Position numbers and translations under genes: made by a program. A stretch of DNA of 64,000 nt from positions 124,001 to 188,000 of the forward strand of contig NZ_RZNF01000007.1 of assembly GCF_003992725.1 (NCBI RefSeq), read 5' to 3'. Positions within the stretch are counted from its first letter, which is position 1; the number at the start of each line of letters is the position of its first letter. The stretch comes from Rhodomicrobium lacus (GTDB taxonomy: Bacteria; Pseudomonadota; Alphaproteobacteria; Rhizobiales; Rhodomicrobiaceae). Positions 46,692 to 55,679 of this stretch are shown in pieces. The notes below the pieces were generated by a model. It saw only the letters and a list, made by a program, of their open reading frames with translations. It did no database searches and was not told the origin of the DNA.

Positions 46692-47738
46692 CTAGCTCGT
46701 CAGTTCGCGCGCCTGATCGACCCAATCGCCCTTCGCGATCTGGCCGTTGCCATGCAGCAGGCGGTCGATCTCGTCCAGATTGTCCTGCGTGAACGCCGCA
46801 ACCTGCCAGAAATGGAAGATGCCGCGCTCGTTGAGCTTCTTCTCGTGCGCCTTGGTGATGCCGCGCACCTTCTTGAGGTCGTCCTTCTCACCCTGCGGCT
46901 CGGCCAGACCTTCAAGCGTGGTTTCCGCGTCGTCTTCCTTCTTGGCGACGGTCGCATGCGCGCCGTTCTTGCCGTTCGTCGCGGGCACTTCGTCAAGCGC
47001 TACTTCAGCGACGTCTTCCGCTTCGCCGATGTCGATGCCCGAAACGCCCTGAGCGCGCTCGATGCCGTCGATCGCCGCGCGCGAAATCAGATCGCAATAC
47101 AGCGTGATGGCGCGGCCCGCGTCGTCGTTGCCCGGGATCGGATAGGTGACGCCGTCCGGGTTCGAGTTCGAGTCGATCACCGCGATGACCGGGATCTTGA
47201 GCTTCTTCGCTTCCTGGATCGCGATCGATTCCTTGTTCGTGTCGATCACGAACAGAAGATCGGGCACGCCGCCCATGTCCTTGATGCCGCCGAGTTCCTG
47301 CTCAAGCCTGTCGCGCTCGCGCGTGAGGTTCAGAAGCTCTTTCTTGGTGAAGCCCTGACCTTCGCCCGACACGAGATCGTCGAGGTAGCGAAGCCGCTTG
47401 ATCGAATTCGTGATCGTCTTCCAGTTGGTCAGCATGCCGCCGAGCCAGCGGTGGTTGACGTAATATTGCGCGCTGCGCTTCGCCGCGTCCGCGACGGCGT
47501 CCGACGCCTGCCGCTTCGTGCCGACGAACAGAATACGCCCGCCCTGAGCCACCACGTCGCTCGCCGCGACGACCGCCTGATGCAGCAGCGGCACGGTCTT
47601 CGACAGGTCGATGATGTGGATCTTGTTGCGCGTGCCGAACAGGTAGTCCGACATCTTCGGGTTCCAGCGGTGCGTCTGGTGGCCGAAATGCACGCCAGCT
47701 TCGAGGAGCTGGCGCATCGTGAATTGGGGAAGCGTCAT
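46692..47738 (-). CDS. rpsB: 30S ribosomal protein S2 with C-terminal helix-hairpin-helix-like extension
   Basis: A 348-residue S2, about 100 residues longer than the E. coli protein. Residues 1-240 are the ordinary S2 domain ([63 protein letters not shown]). After an acidic linker the last 65 residues read [20 protein letters not shown] then [21 protein letters not shown], similar to the small HhH-like domain also found at the ends of other alphaproteobacterial ribosomal proteins. The start at 47738 follows AAGGA; an upstream ATG at 47795 is not used. A terminator precedes it by 66 bases. Confidence 0.96.
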   Translation of the reverse strand: MTLPQFTMRQLLEAGVHFGHQTHRWNPKMSDYLFGTRNKIHIIDLSKTVPLLHQAVVAASDVVAQGGRILFVGTKRQASDAVADAAKRSAQYYVNHRWLGGMLTNWKTITNSIKRLRYLDDLVSGEGQGFTKKELLNLTRERDRLEQELGGIKDMGGVPDLLFVIDTNKESIAIQEAKKLKIPVIAVIDSNSNPDGVTYPIPGNDDAGRAITLYCDLISRAAIDGIERAQGVSGIDIGEAEDVAEVALDEVPATNGKNGAHATVAKKEDDAETTLEGLAEPQGEKDDLKKVRGITKAHEKKLNERGIFHFWQVAAFTQDNLDEIDRLLHGNGQIAKGDWVDQARELTS

Positions 47739-47804
47739 GGTATGTCCTTCGTCCGGTTGAGCCTCCGCGGGGCGTGTGGATGGCGATGCCATCACCGGAA
47801 TGCC

Positions 47805-47828
47805 AAAAAGGGCCGCTTGAACGGCCCT
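47805..47828 (-). terminator. Rho-independent terminator between dnaE and rpsB
   Basis: On the minus strand a perfect 7-bp stem AGGGCCG / CGGCCCT with loop TTCAAG is followed by TTTT. It ends the dnaE transcript and leaves a 66-base space for the rpsB promoter, or it could be an attenuator in an rpsB leader. Confidence 0.8.
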
Positions 47829-47923
47829 GACATGATCCCCGCGTGCGAGATGCGCTTTGTATAGGGGGCGACGGCGCGATTTGCAAGAGCGGGGTTAACG
47901 CGCCGTCGCTTCGGCGCCCCCCT

Positions 47924-50900
47924 TTACCCCACCTGCAACACGCCCGGCAGCGTCTTCAGCGTGGCGAGCTGGCGCGCGGAAATCGAGAAATTGTCGCCGA
48001 GCTTGAACTCCACGGCCTTTTGCGCTTCGGGGATCTGCACCACGAGATTCACCTGGATGCCGCCCTCGCGGCCGAGATGCTTCACGAGTTCGGCCACCTG
48101 CAGGCGCTCCGTGGCGGTGATGGAAAGCTGCTTCGTGGTCTTGCCGAGCACGTCGTCCAGTGCCTGCACGGCCTGCACGCGCACCTTGATCGCCTCGCCG
48201 TCGGCCTCACCCTCCACATGGACGAGCACGTTCTTGCCCGCTTCGAGCTTGTCGCCCGCCACATTCAGCGTGTCGGAGAAGATGACGGCTTCGAATTGGC
48301 CGGTCGGATCGGAGAAGCCCGCAAACGCGAAGCGGTTGCCGGACTTGGCCTTGCGGTCCTGCCGATAGGTGACGGTTGCCGCAAGCCGCGACTCCGCGCG
48401 GCCATGCGCCTGCACGCGCGCTGAAAAATCGCTCCATTTCAGCACGTTCATGCGGGCGAGCTGGTCGGTGAAATCGTCGAGCGGGTGGCCGGAGAGGTAG
48501 AAGCCCGCCGCGCCAAGCTCGTTTTCGAGCTTTTCCACGAGGCTCCATTCGGGCGCGTCCGCGAGGTCGAGGCGCGGCGCGGGGCCGCCCGCGATCCCGC
48601 CGCCGAACATGTCCACCTGCCCGCGCGCGCGATCTTCGGCGGCCTTTGCGCCAAACTCCACGAGCCGGTCGAGGTTCTTCGCCACCTTCGCGCGGTTCGG
48701 CTCCATGTCCGAAAAAGCGCCCGCCGCGTTCAGCGTCTCGATGGCGCGCTTGTTCACCGCCTTCGGGTTGATGCGGAGCATGAAGTCGGCGAGATCGAGA
48801 AATGGCTTGTCGCCACGTTCCTCCACGATGTGAGCTGCCGCTGCGTGCCCCATATTCTTGAGGGCGGCGAGGGCGTAGCGAATGGCGTCGTCGCCCTCGG
48901 GTTCGAACTCGACCGCCGACCTGTTGACCGAGGGCGGCAGGATCGCAAGGCCGTTTTGCCGGGCCTCGCGCGTGAAGCCGTAGATCTTGTCCGTGTTCGC
49001 CATGTCGAGCGTCATCGAGGCGGCGATGAACTCCTGCGGGTGGTTCGCCTTCAGGTACGCCGTCTGATAGGCAATCAGCGCATAAGCTGCCGCATGGCTC
49101 TTGTTGAAGCCGTAGCCCGCGAACTTCGCCACAAGCTCGAAGATGTAGCGCGCGCGGGCCTCGGGAATGTCCTTCTCCAGCGCGCCCTTCACGAAGCGCG
49201 CGCCTTGCGCGTCCATCTCCGCCTTGATCTTCTTGCCCATGGCGCGGCGGAGCAGGTCGGCTTCGCCGAGGCTGTAGCCCGACAGCACCTGCGCGAGCTG
49301 CATCACCTGTTCCTGATAGATGATGACGCCGTAGGTCTCTTCGAGGATGGGCTGCGCGAGCGGATGCAGATAGTCCGGCACCTCGATGCCGTGCTTGCGG
49401 TTGACGTAGGTCTCGATGTTGTCCATCGGGCCGGGGCGGTAGAGCGCCACCATGGCGATGATGTCGCCGAAGCGGTCGGGCTTCAGCTTGCGCAATGCCT
49501 CGCGCATGCCCGTACTTTCGAGCTGGAACACGCCGCCCGTATCGCCCTTCGCCAGCATTTCATAGGTCGGCCGGTCGTCGAGCGGCAGATGGCCGAGGTC
49601 GATGGGTCTGCCCGCCTTCTCCAGCAGCGCGCACGCCTTCTGCAAGACGGTCAGCGTCTTCAGGCCGAGGAAGTCGAATTTCACGAGCCCCGCCTGCTCC
49701 ACCCACTTCATGTTGAACTGGGTGACGAGCATGTCGGACTTCGGATCGCGATAAAGCGGCACAAGCTCCACGAGGTCGCGGTCGCCGATTACCACGCCCG
49801 CCGCGTGCGTCGATGCGTGGCGATAGAGCCCTTCGAGCTTCTGCGCGGTGTCGAGAAGCTGGGCGACGATTTCCTCGCCGTCGCGCGCTTCCTGAAGCTT
49901 CGGCTCGCCCTCGATGGCCTCCGCGAGCGTGACCGGGTTTGCCGGGTTGTTCGGCACGAGCTTGCAGAGCCGGTCCACCTGCCCGTAGGGCATTTGCAGC
50001 ACGCGGCCCACGTCGCGAAGCACAGCGCGCGCCTGAAGCTTTCCGTAGGTGATGATCTGCGCAACGCGGTTCGCTCCGTATTTCCCGCGCACATACTGGA
50101 TCACCTCGTCGCGACGATCCTGGCAGAAGTCGATGTCGAAGTCCGGCATCGACACGCGTTCCGGGTTGAGGAAGCGCTCGAACAGGAGGCCGAAGCGGAT
50201 CGGGTCGAGATCGGTGATGGTGAGCGACCACGCGACGACCGAACCCGCGCCCGAGCCGCGCCCCGGCCCAACGGGGATGCCGTGCGCCTTCGCCCATTTG
50301 ATGAAGTCGGACACGATCAGGAAGTAGCCGGGAAACTTCATGCGCGTGATGACGTCGAGTTCGAATTCGAGGCGCTTCTCGTAATCCTCGACGCTCGCCG
50401 CGCGCTGGTTTTCCGGGATGACGGCGAGGCGGCGCGCGAGCCCCTCCTGCGCCTGCTTGCGAAGCTCCGCGGCTTCGGCCTCGTGCGTGTCCTCGCTGCC
50501 GACGACGAATTGCGGCAGGATCGGCTTTCTCGGGCGCGGGCGAAAGGCGCAGCGCTGCGCAATCTCGATGGTGTTCGCCACCGCCTCGGGCAGATCCGCG
50601 AACAGCTTCACCATGTCGGCTTGCGGCTTCAGCCAGTGATCGGGCGAGAGGCGGCGGCGATCGTCCTCGGCGACGTAGCGCCCCTCGGCAATGCAAAGCA
50701 GCGCGTCGTGCGCCTCGAAAACCCCGCGCTTCGGGAAATAGGCTTCATTGGTGGCGACGAGCGGCACGCCATTGTCATAGGCCCAGCGCAGCAGCTGCGG
50801 CTCCACCGCGCGCTCGCGCGCGAGCCCGTGGCGCTGGATTTCGACATAGAAACGGTCGCCGAACGACTCCGCGAGCGCCGCAAGACGCGCTTCCGCGACG

Positions 50901-51379
50901 GCTGCGTTTCCGGCAGCGAAAGCGCGATCCGCCGGGCCGTCGGGGCCGCCTGACAGGGCGATCAGGCCGCGCGCATGTTCCGCGAGAAAATCGAGTTCGA
51001 CATGCGGCTTCGAGCCGTCGCCGGAATCGAGAAACGCCTGGCTGGACAAACGCATGAGGTTGCCGTAGCCCTCCGCGTCCTTCGCGAGCACAACGACAGT
51101 GCCCGTGTTCGCGGCGGGGCGCGCACCGGGGCGCGGCGTCTCGTCGGCGGGTGCGGGAAAGGCGAGAGTCAGCGCGCAACCGATGATCGGCTGGATGCCC
51201 TCCCCCGCCATGTATTCGGAGAATTCGAGCGCACCGAAAAGATTGTTGCGGTCGGTGATGGCGAGCGCGGGCTGTCCGTCGGCGACGGCGGCCTTGATGA
51301 GCGCCTTGACCGGCAGCGCGCCTTCGAGCAGCGAATAGGCGGAATGGACGTGGAGGTGGATGAATCCCGGTTTTGTCAT
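47924..51379 (-). CDS. dnaE: DNA polymerase III alpha subunit (replicative)
   Basis: An 1151-residue C-family polymerase, the replicative enzyme. The N-terminal PHP domain starts GFIHLHVHSAYSLLEGALP; the palm Asp residues are in MPDFDIDFCQDRRDEVIQYV and GPGRGSGAGSVVAWSL; GGVFQLESTGMREALRKL and GFNKSHAAAYALIAYQTAYL are typical fingers and HhH regions. The OB-fold and C-terminal region complete it. The ATG at 51379 (MTKPGFIHLHVH) has GAGG upstream. It is the second alpha subunit gene in the window besides dnaE2. A 221-base gap separates it from purD. Confidence 0.97.
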   Translation of the reverse strand: MTKPGFIHLHVHSAYSLLEGALPVKALIKAAVADGQPALAITDRNNLFGALEFSEYMAGEGIQPIIGCALTLAFPAPADETPRPGARPAANTGTVVVLAKDAEGYGNLMRLSSQAFLDSGDGSKPHVELDFLAEHARGLIALSGGPDGPADRAFAAGNAAVAEARLAALAESFGDRFYVEIQRHGLARERAVEPQLLRWAYDNGVPLVATNEAYFPKRGVFEAHDALLCIAEGRYVAEDDRRRLSPDHWLKPQADMVKLFADLPEAVANTIEIAQRCAFRPRPRKPILPQFVVGSEDTHEAEAAELRKQAQEGLARRLAVIPENQRAASVEDYEKRLEFELDVITRMKFPGYFLIVSDFIKWAKAHGIPVGPGRGSGAGSVVAWSLTITDLDPIRFGLLFERFLNPERVSMPDFDIDFCQDRRDEVIQYVRGKYGANRVAQIITYGKLQARAVLRDVGRVLQMPYGQVDRLCKLVPNNPANPVTLAEAIEGEPKLQEARDGEEIVAQLLDTAQKLEGLYRHASTHAAGVVIGDRDLVELVPLYRDPKSDMLVTQFNMKWVEQAGLVKFDFLGLKTLTVLQKACALLEKAGRPIDLGHLPLDDRPTYEMLAKGDTGGVFQLESTGMREALRKLKPDRFGDIIAMVALYRPGPMDNIETYVNRKHGIEVPDYLHPLAQPILEETYGVIIYQEQVMQLAQVLSGYSLGEADLLRRAMGKKIKAEMDAQGARFVKGALEKDIPEARARYIFELVAKFAGYGFNKSHAAAYALIAYQTAYLKANHPQEFIAASMTLDMANTDKIYGFTREARQNGLAILPPSVNRSAVEFEPEGDDAIRYALAALKNMGHAAAAHIVEERGDKPFLDLADFMLRINPKAVNKRAIETLNAAGAFSDMEPNRAKVAKNLDRLVEFGAKAAEDRARGQVDMFGGGIAGGPAPRLDLADAPEWSLVEKLENELGAAGFYLSGHPLDDFTDQLARMNVLKWSDFSARVQAHGRAESRLAATVTYRQDRKAKSGNRFAFAGFSDPTGQFEAVIFSDTLNVAGDKLEAGKNVLVHVEGEADGEAIKVRVQAVQALDDVLGKTTKQLSITATERLQVAELVKHLGREGGIQVNLVVQIPEAQKAVEFKLGDNFSISARQLATLKTLPGVLQVG

Positions 51380-51600
51380 AAGCCTCGCCCCTCCCTTCTT
51401 CCGCAAACGACCGTAATGGCCGAATCGTCTCCGTCGGCGGAACCATTGGCCGCGAAAGCGGATCGAGATTCAAGTCGCTTACGAATATACGGCAATCCAG
51501 CGGCACTTGCGGGGAAAACTCTTCCCGCCGATGGGCGGGACAGACGGAAAAGCCCAGGCGGAGGCGACGCCGTCCGATGATGCCGGCTTTCGCCTGATCC

Positions 51601-52860
51601 CTACCGCAAAGCGATGTCCCGGCGGCAGAAGCCCTCCGGCCAATCGATGGCGTCGACGGCGGCATAGGCGCGAGCGCGCGCCTCCGCGACATCGCGGCCT
51701 ACCGCACTCACATTGAGCACGCGCCCGCCATTGGCGAGAACCTTGCCATCGTTCCCGCGCTTCGTCCCGGCGTGGAAAACGGTCACGCCCGGAAGCGCAG
51801 CCGCCGCGTCCAGCCCGCGAATGACGCTGCCCTTCTCGTAATCGCCGGGGTAGCCCTTTGCGGCCAGCACGACGGTGACAGCCGTGTCGTCGCTCCATTC
51901 CGGCGCCACGCTGGAAAGATCGCCCTTCGCGGCGGCATGGAGCAACGGCAGGAGATCGGACTTCAGCCGAAGCATCAGCACCTGACATTCGGGATCGCCG
52001 AAGCGGACATTGTATTCGATAAGTTTCGGGCCATCCGCCGTGATCATCAGCCCGGCGTATAGCACCCCCTGAAACGGCGTCCCGCGCGCAGCCATCGCTT
52101 CGAGCGTCGGCGTCACGATCTCGCGCATGACGCGCTCTTCGAGCGCAGGCGTCATCTGCGGGGCGGGCGAGATAACGCCCATGCCGCCGGTGTTCGGCCC
52201 CTCGTCGCCGTCGAATGCGCGCTTGTGGTCCTTGCCGCTCCCGAACGGCACGGCGCGCGTGCCGTCGCAGATCGCGAAAAAGCTCGCTTCCTCGCCGACA
52301 AGTTTTTCCTCGATGACGACGGACGAACCGCCCTCGCCGAATGCGCCGTCAAAACACGACGCGATCGCGGCTTCAGCCTCGGCGAGCGTCTCGCATACGG
52401 TCACGCCCTTGCCGGCCGCAAGCCCGTCCGCCTTCACGACGAGCGGCGCACCCTTTGCGCGCGCATACGCCATCGCTTCCTCGCGGCTCACGAAATGGCC
52501 GTAGGCGGCTGTCGGAATGGCGCGCTCGTCGCAAACGGCCTTGGTGAAGGATTTCGACGCCTCAAGCTGCGAGGCGGCTGCGGACGGGCCGAAAACCGAC
52601 AATCCGGCGGCGCGGAGATAATCCGCGAGCCCCGCCACCAAAGGTGCTTCCGGGCCGACGACCACAAGGCCGATGGCCGCCTCACGGCAGAATTCGGCGA
52701 CCTGCGCGAAATCGTCAGGGTTCGTCGGCCCCTGCTCCGCGATTTGCGCGATCCCCGCGTTGCCGGGCGAGCAATAAAGCGTGCCGAGCGCCGGGCTCTG
52801 CCTGAGCTTCCACGCCAGCGCATGTTCGCGGCCACCGCCGCCAATGAGAAGAACGTTCAT
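51601..52860 (-). CDS. purD: Phosphoribosylamine-glycine ligase PurD
   Basis: A 419-residue ATP-grasp enzyme that makes GAR in purine synthesis. The N-terminal [19 protein letters not shown] is followed by [42 protein letters not shown] (ATP-grasp), and [20 protein letters not shown] then GGMG. The metal site in [19 protein letters not shown] is intact. The protein is complete and of normal length. It stands alone with no neighbouring pur gene. The 52861-53009 stretch upstream, on its 5' side, shows no clear promoter. Confidence 0.97.
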   Translation of the reverse strand: MNVLLIGGGGREHALAWKLRQSPALGTLYCSPGNAGIAQIAEQGPTNPDDFAQVAEFCREAAIGLVVVGPEAPLVAGLADYLRAAGLSVFGPSAAASQLEASKSFTKAVCDERAIPTAAYGHFVSREEAMAYARAKGAPLVVKADGLAAGKGVTVCETLAEAEAAIASCFDGAFGEGGSSVVIEEKLVGEEASFFAICDGTRAVPFGSGKDHKRAFDGDEGPNTGGMGVISPAPQMTPALEERVMREIVTPTLEAMAARGTPFQGVLYAGLMITADGPKLIEYNVRFGDPECQVLMLRLKSDLLPLLHAAAKGDLSSVAPEWSDDTAVTVVLAAKGYPGDYEKGSVIRGLDAAAALPGVTVFHAGTKRGNDGKVLANGGRVLNVSAVGRDVAEARARAYAAVDAIDWPEGFCRRDIALR

Positions 52861-53009
52861 GCACGCTTCTTAGCAACGAAATTGCCCCGCGTTAACAGCG
52901 AAAAAGCCTTCCGGGCACGCGCCGTTCGAGGCCCTCGCGAGCGACGCGTGTCAGATGTCTTTAGAATATAGTTGGACACTTCGATAGCATAACGCCACGC
53001 TCAAGAAGC

Positions 53010-53087
53010 TTACAGCCATCCGAAGATATAGCCGAGTATGATAAGCGGGATCGGGATTCCGATTGCCCAAAGCATAACCCCCTTCAT
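53010..53087 (-). CDS. 25-residue membrane micro-peptide
   Basis: A tiny frame begins MKGVMLWAIG, continues with IPIPLIILGYI and ends FGWL. It is one hydrophobic helix with a central Pro pair. A perfect AGGAGGT lies at ideal spacing upstream of the ATG at 53087, far better than most genes in the window. An EcfG-like promoter is positioned to give a leader of about 27 bases. Similar Lys-Gly-start, IP-rich mini-proteins occur in many alphaproteobacteria, to my knowledge without a known function. Too short for a domain call; the strong signals make it likely real. Confidence 0.72.
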   Translation of the reverse strand: MKGVMLWAIGIPIPLIILGYIFGWL

Positions 53088-53120
53088 TTTTCTACCTCCT
53101 ATTGCTTCATATGTCAGTAG

Positions 53121-53146
53121 AACACTCGGCTGCAAACCGCCGTTCC
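53121..53146 (-). promoter_or_regulatory. EcfG-like promoter driving the micro-peptide
   Basis: On the minus strand GGAAC (53146-53142), 17 bases, then TGTT (53124-53121). The general-stress sigma factor EcfG consensus is GGAAC-N16/17-CGTT, so one -10 base differs. Placement just ahead of the ribosome-binding site fits. Confidence 0.5.
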
Positions 53147-53158
53147 TTTCCACAGGCA

Positions 53159-53183
53159 GGAACTTCACGGCGTAATGAGCGTT
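53159..53183 (+). promoter_or_regulatory. EcfG-type promoter for the PRC-barrel gene
   Basis: GGAAC (53159-53163), 16 bases, CGTT (53180-53183): an exact match to the alphaproteobacterial general-stress sigma-EcfG consensus. It lies 35 bases before the ATG at 53218, leaving a short leader with an ACGGAGG ribosome-binding site. Confidence 0.75.
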
Positions 53184-53217
53184 TGAGAAGGACCATCATC
53201 AAACGGAGGACACGACC

Positions 53218-53820
53218 ATGAAGTGTATGACCACGGCGGCTGCTGCAGTGCTCTTGCTTGCAACCGCCGCTCAGGCTCAGCAAACCCCGCAGGTTCAGCA
53301 GTCGTCGCCCCCCGGCAATGCGGGGTCCAGCCTCGGGACGCGCGGCCCCGGAGATCCCGCCGCCATGCGCGCGGAAGAGTCGAACCGCGCCAGCCGTGAC
53401 CGAATGGCCCAGACAAATCAGGGTCAGATGGGCACAGAGGGCCAGGTCCGCGATACGATTCGAAGCGGCACAGGCGCGCCAGGCGCGTCGGAGCGCTTCC
53501 GCCAGACGCAAGGCGCCGATCAGTGGCTCGTTGGCAATCTCTGGAACAAGCGTGTCTACAATTCCAATGGTGAATCTATCGGCGACCTGAATGATCTCGT
53601 GATCGACAAGGATGGTCGCATCGCGGCGGTCGTGGTCGGAGTCGGGGGCTTCCTTGGCCTCGGCGAGAAAAACGTCGCGGTGGATTACAACCATCTGCGG
53701 CAGAATGGCGGCATCACGCCAGACCGCGTCACCATCAACATGACGAAGGACGACCTGAACAACGCACCCAATTTCCAGCGCCAGGGTTCAGGAAGCGGCA
53801 TGATGGGCGACAGACGATAA
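53218..53820 (+). CDS. Exported PRC-barrel domain protein
   Basis: A 200-residue protein with a signal peptide (MKCMTTAAAAVLLLATAAQAQ). After a Gln/Pro/Gly-rich low-complexity region comes a PRC-barrel domain at about residues 95-160: DQWLVGNLWNKRVYNSNGES, IGDLNDLVIDKDGRIAAVVV and GVGGFLGLGEKNVAVDYNHL. Exported PRC-barrel proteins are common in soil alphaproteobacteria and are frequent members of the general stress regulon, but their binding partners are unknown. The EcfG promoter upstream fits this. It is followed by a hairpin and then the YciE-like gene. Confidence 0.85.
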   Translation: MKCMTTAAAAVLLLATAAQAQQTPQVQQSSPPGNAGSSLGTRGPGDPAAMRAEESNRASRDRMAQTNQGQMGTEGQVRDTIRSGTGAPGASERFRQTQGADQWLVGNLWNKRVYNSNGESIGDLNDLVIDKDGRIAAVVVGVGGFLGLGEKNVAVDYNHLRQNGGITPDRVTINMTKDDLNNAPNFQRQGSGSGMMGDRR

Positions 53821-53830
53821 TGATCGGCGG

Positions 53831-53858
53831 GAGAGGGGGCTTGATAGCCCTCTCTTTT
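53831..53858 (+). terminator. Terminator after the PRC-barrel gene
   Basis: Stem GAGAGGG / CCCTCTC with a ten-base loop, followed by TTTT. It may let part of transcription pass to the next gene, which has no clear promoter of its own. Confidence 0.75.
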
Positions 53859-53911
53859 CGTAACAGCAGCCGGAACCGAGAAATATTCACCTCAGAAAAG
53901 GACATCCCGTC

Positions 53912-54403
53912 ATGCCGATGGCGAAAAACCTGAACGAACTGTTCTATGCAACGCTTCAGGACATCTATCACGGCGAAAAGCAGATCCTGAAAGCGCTCCC
54001 AAAGATGGCAAAAAACGCCACCACGCCGGAACTCAAGAAGGCATTCCAGCTTCACCTCGACCAGACGCAGGGCCAAGTGGAGCGGCTGCAGCAGGTGTTC
54101 GAAATGCTCGACAAGTCCGCGCGCGGGAAGACCTGCGAAGCAATCGAAGGGCTTGTCGAAGAAGGCCAGGAAGTCATGAGCGAGACCGAGCCGGGAGAAG
54201 TGATGGACGCCGGTCTGATCGCGGCTGCGCAGGCTGTCGAGCATTACGAGATCGCCCGATACGGAACCTTGTGTGCGTGGGCCGAGCAGCTTGGCATGCC
54301 CGAGGCTGCAAAGCTGCTCCAGCAGACCCTCAAGGAAGAGAAGGAGACGGATGCGCTCCTGAATAAGATGGCCATGGGTGGCATCAATCGAAGCGCGGCC
54401 TGA
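53912..54403 (+). CDS. YciE-type ferritin-like (DUF892) protein
   Basis: A 163-residue four-helix-bundle protein of the YciE/DUF892 family. NLNELFYATLQDIYHGEKQI at the N-terminus, LQLH-type helix AFQLHLDQTQGQVERLQQVF, then AAQAVEHYEIARYGTLCAWA and LLQQTLKEEKETDALL carry the Glu/His ligands expected of a di-iron ferritin-like site. Members are linked to osmotic, oxidative or general stress. It lies 91 bases downstream of the PRC-barrel gene on the same strand. GAAAAGGAC serves as a ribosome-binding site. Confidence 0.88.
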   Translation: MPMAKNLNELFYATLQDIYHGEKQILKALPKMAKNATTPELKKAFQLHLDQTQGQVERLQQVFEMLDKSARGKTCEAIEGLVEEGQEVMSETEPGEVMDAGLIAAAQAVEHYEIARYGTLCAWAEQLGMPEAAKLLQQTLKEEKETDALLNKMAMGGINRSAA

Positions 54404-54588
54404 GCAGCTTCCTCGAAATTTTGTCGCAAGGCGGGTTCTGCCATGGACCCGCCTTACTTTTTGTGGAGGTGGCCCATCGTGGGCGAGCAGGCCCGTTCTG
54501 CGATGGAGGCGGCGGTGGACGGACTTCGGGGAAGCGCTTGGGCAGCGGCACGCGCCGTGGTCGCGGCGGTCGCGTTTGCGGGGGCCGC

Positions 54589-55056
54589 ATGACGGATGCT
54601 CCACCGTGGGGCTCGGCCTGGCCCGATCTTTCGGGCCGCGTGCTTGCCGAAGGCCACGTGCTGCCGGTGCGCGTCTATTTCGAGGACACGGATTTTTCCG
54701 GCGCATCCTATCATGCGAGCTACCTGCGCTGGTGCGAGCGGGGCCGCTCCGACTTCCTGCGCCTTCTCGGCGTGCATCACAACAAGCTGGCGGACGGCTC
54801 GCTAACGGGGGAACCGTCGGTGTTCGCCGTGCGCCGTCTCAAGGCCGAATTCCTGCGCGCAGCCCGCATCGACGACGAGCTTGAGGTGCACACGGCCTAC
54901 GGCTCCTTCACCAAGGCGACCATCACGCTCACGCAGCACATTGTGCGCGGAAGCGAGCGCGTATTCGAGCTTGAAGTGCAATGCGTACTGCTGTCGATGA
55001 CGGGGCGCGTGCTGCGCCTGCCGCCCGCGCTGGTGGATATGCTGACGCGCGGTTAG
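54589..55056 (+). CDS. ybgC: YbgC-type acyl-CoA thioesterase
   Basis: A 155-residue hot-dog thioesterase. HVLPVRVYFEDTDFSGASYH contains the catalytic Asp (YFEDTD), followed by ASYLRWCERGRSDFLRLLG and SVFAVRRLKAEFLRAARIDD. YbgC proteins cleave short acyl-CoA or acyl-ACP and are usually encoded first in the tol-pal cluster; here no tolQ follows, so it is separated from its usual partners. The ATG at 54589 gives the normal family N-terminus, while the open frame reaches back to 54421 without conserved sequence. Chain-length preference is not known. Confidence 0.87.
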   Translation: MTDAPPWGSAWPDLSGRVLAEGHVLPVRVYFEDTDFSGASYHASYLRWCERGRSDFLRLLGVHHNKLADGSLTGEPSVFAVRRLKAEFLRAARIDDELEVHTAYGSFTKATITLTQHIVRGSERVFELEVQCVLLSMTGRVLRLPPALVDMLTRG

Positions 55057-55068
55057 GACCAGCGGCGC

Positions 55069-55122
55069 GAATTTGACATTTGAGGCCCGGTGACTGCGAG
55101 CTCTCGCTCAAATGTCAAATTC
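55069..55122. repeat. Perfect 16-bp inverted repeat
   Basis: Arms GAATTTGACATTTGAG (55069-55084) and its exact complement (55107-55122) around 22 bases. It begins just after ybgC. The core GACATTTG recurs in the palindrome directly downstream and at 27488. Confidence 0.75.
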
Positions 55123-55148
55123 AAAAGCTCCACTCAAATCATGATGTT

Positions 55149-55226
55149 GCTAGTGGTCCTTTCGATCCGACATTTGATCGCAAGCGTGCTGCAAACGGAT
55201 GCAAATGTCGGAATCGGACTACTAGC
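55149..55226. repeat. 78-base palindromic element overlapping the end of irr
   Basis: Outer arms GCTAGTGGTCC (55149-55159) and GGACTACTAGC (55216-55226) pair with one mismatch; inner arms TCCGACATTTG (55166-55176) and CAAATGTCGGA (55202-55212) pair perfectly. The irr stop codon is inside the right arm. It could end irr transcription, or be a MITE- or REP-like unit. Confidence 0.65.
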
Positions 55227-55668
55227 GCGCCTTCACGAGCCGGATCAGCACGTCGATACGGGCGACCTTCATGCCTTCCGGCAACTTGGGAACCGTCACG
55301 GTTACTTCGTTGTCGGGCTCAAGGTCGACGAGGCGGCCTTCCTCCTCGAAGTAGAAGTGCTGATGGTCTGAAATCTTGGTGTGGAAATAGTTCTTCGACC
55401 CCTCGATCGCGACTTCACGCAGCAGCCCGCATTCGGTGAGCTGTTTCAGCGTGTTGTAAACGGTGGCAAGCGACACCGCCATCTTGTTGGCGACGGCTTC
55501 CGCGTGCAGTTCCTCCGCTGTCACGTGGCGATCTCTCTCCTTGAACAGGAGCTTGGCGAGATCAATTCGCTGCCGCGTGGGGCGAAGGCCCGCATCGCGA
55601 AGTTTCGCTTCGATACGGCAGGTCGCGTCCCTGCTGTCCGCAACCCGCGCTTCTTCCGGCAGATACAC
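55222..55668 (-). CDS. irr: Iron response regulator Irr (Fur family)
   Basis: A 148-residue Fur-family repressor of the Irr branch. The winged-helix part shows LRDAGLRPTRQRIDLAKLLF, HVTAEELHAEAVANKMAVSL and ATVYNTLKQLTECGLLREV. The metal/heme region has SDHQHFYFEEEGRLVDLEPD, a version of the His-rich motif of Irr. In this order Irr senses iron through heme status and represses heme and iron-use genes under iron limitation. The start is a GTG at 55668 with a strong GGGGAGG whose bases directly follow the nifS stop codon; only 11 bases separate the genes, so coupled translation is likely. Confidence 0.92.
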   Translation of the reverse strand: MYLPEEARVADSRDATCRIEAKLRDAGLRPTRQRIDLAKLLFKERDRHVTAEELHAEAVANKMAVSLATVYNTLKQLTECGLLREVAIEGSKNYFHTKISDHQHFYFEEEGRLVDLEPDNEVTVTVPKLPEGMKVARIDVLIRLVKAR

Positions 55669-55679
55669 CGCACCCTCCC

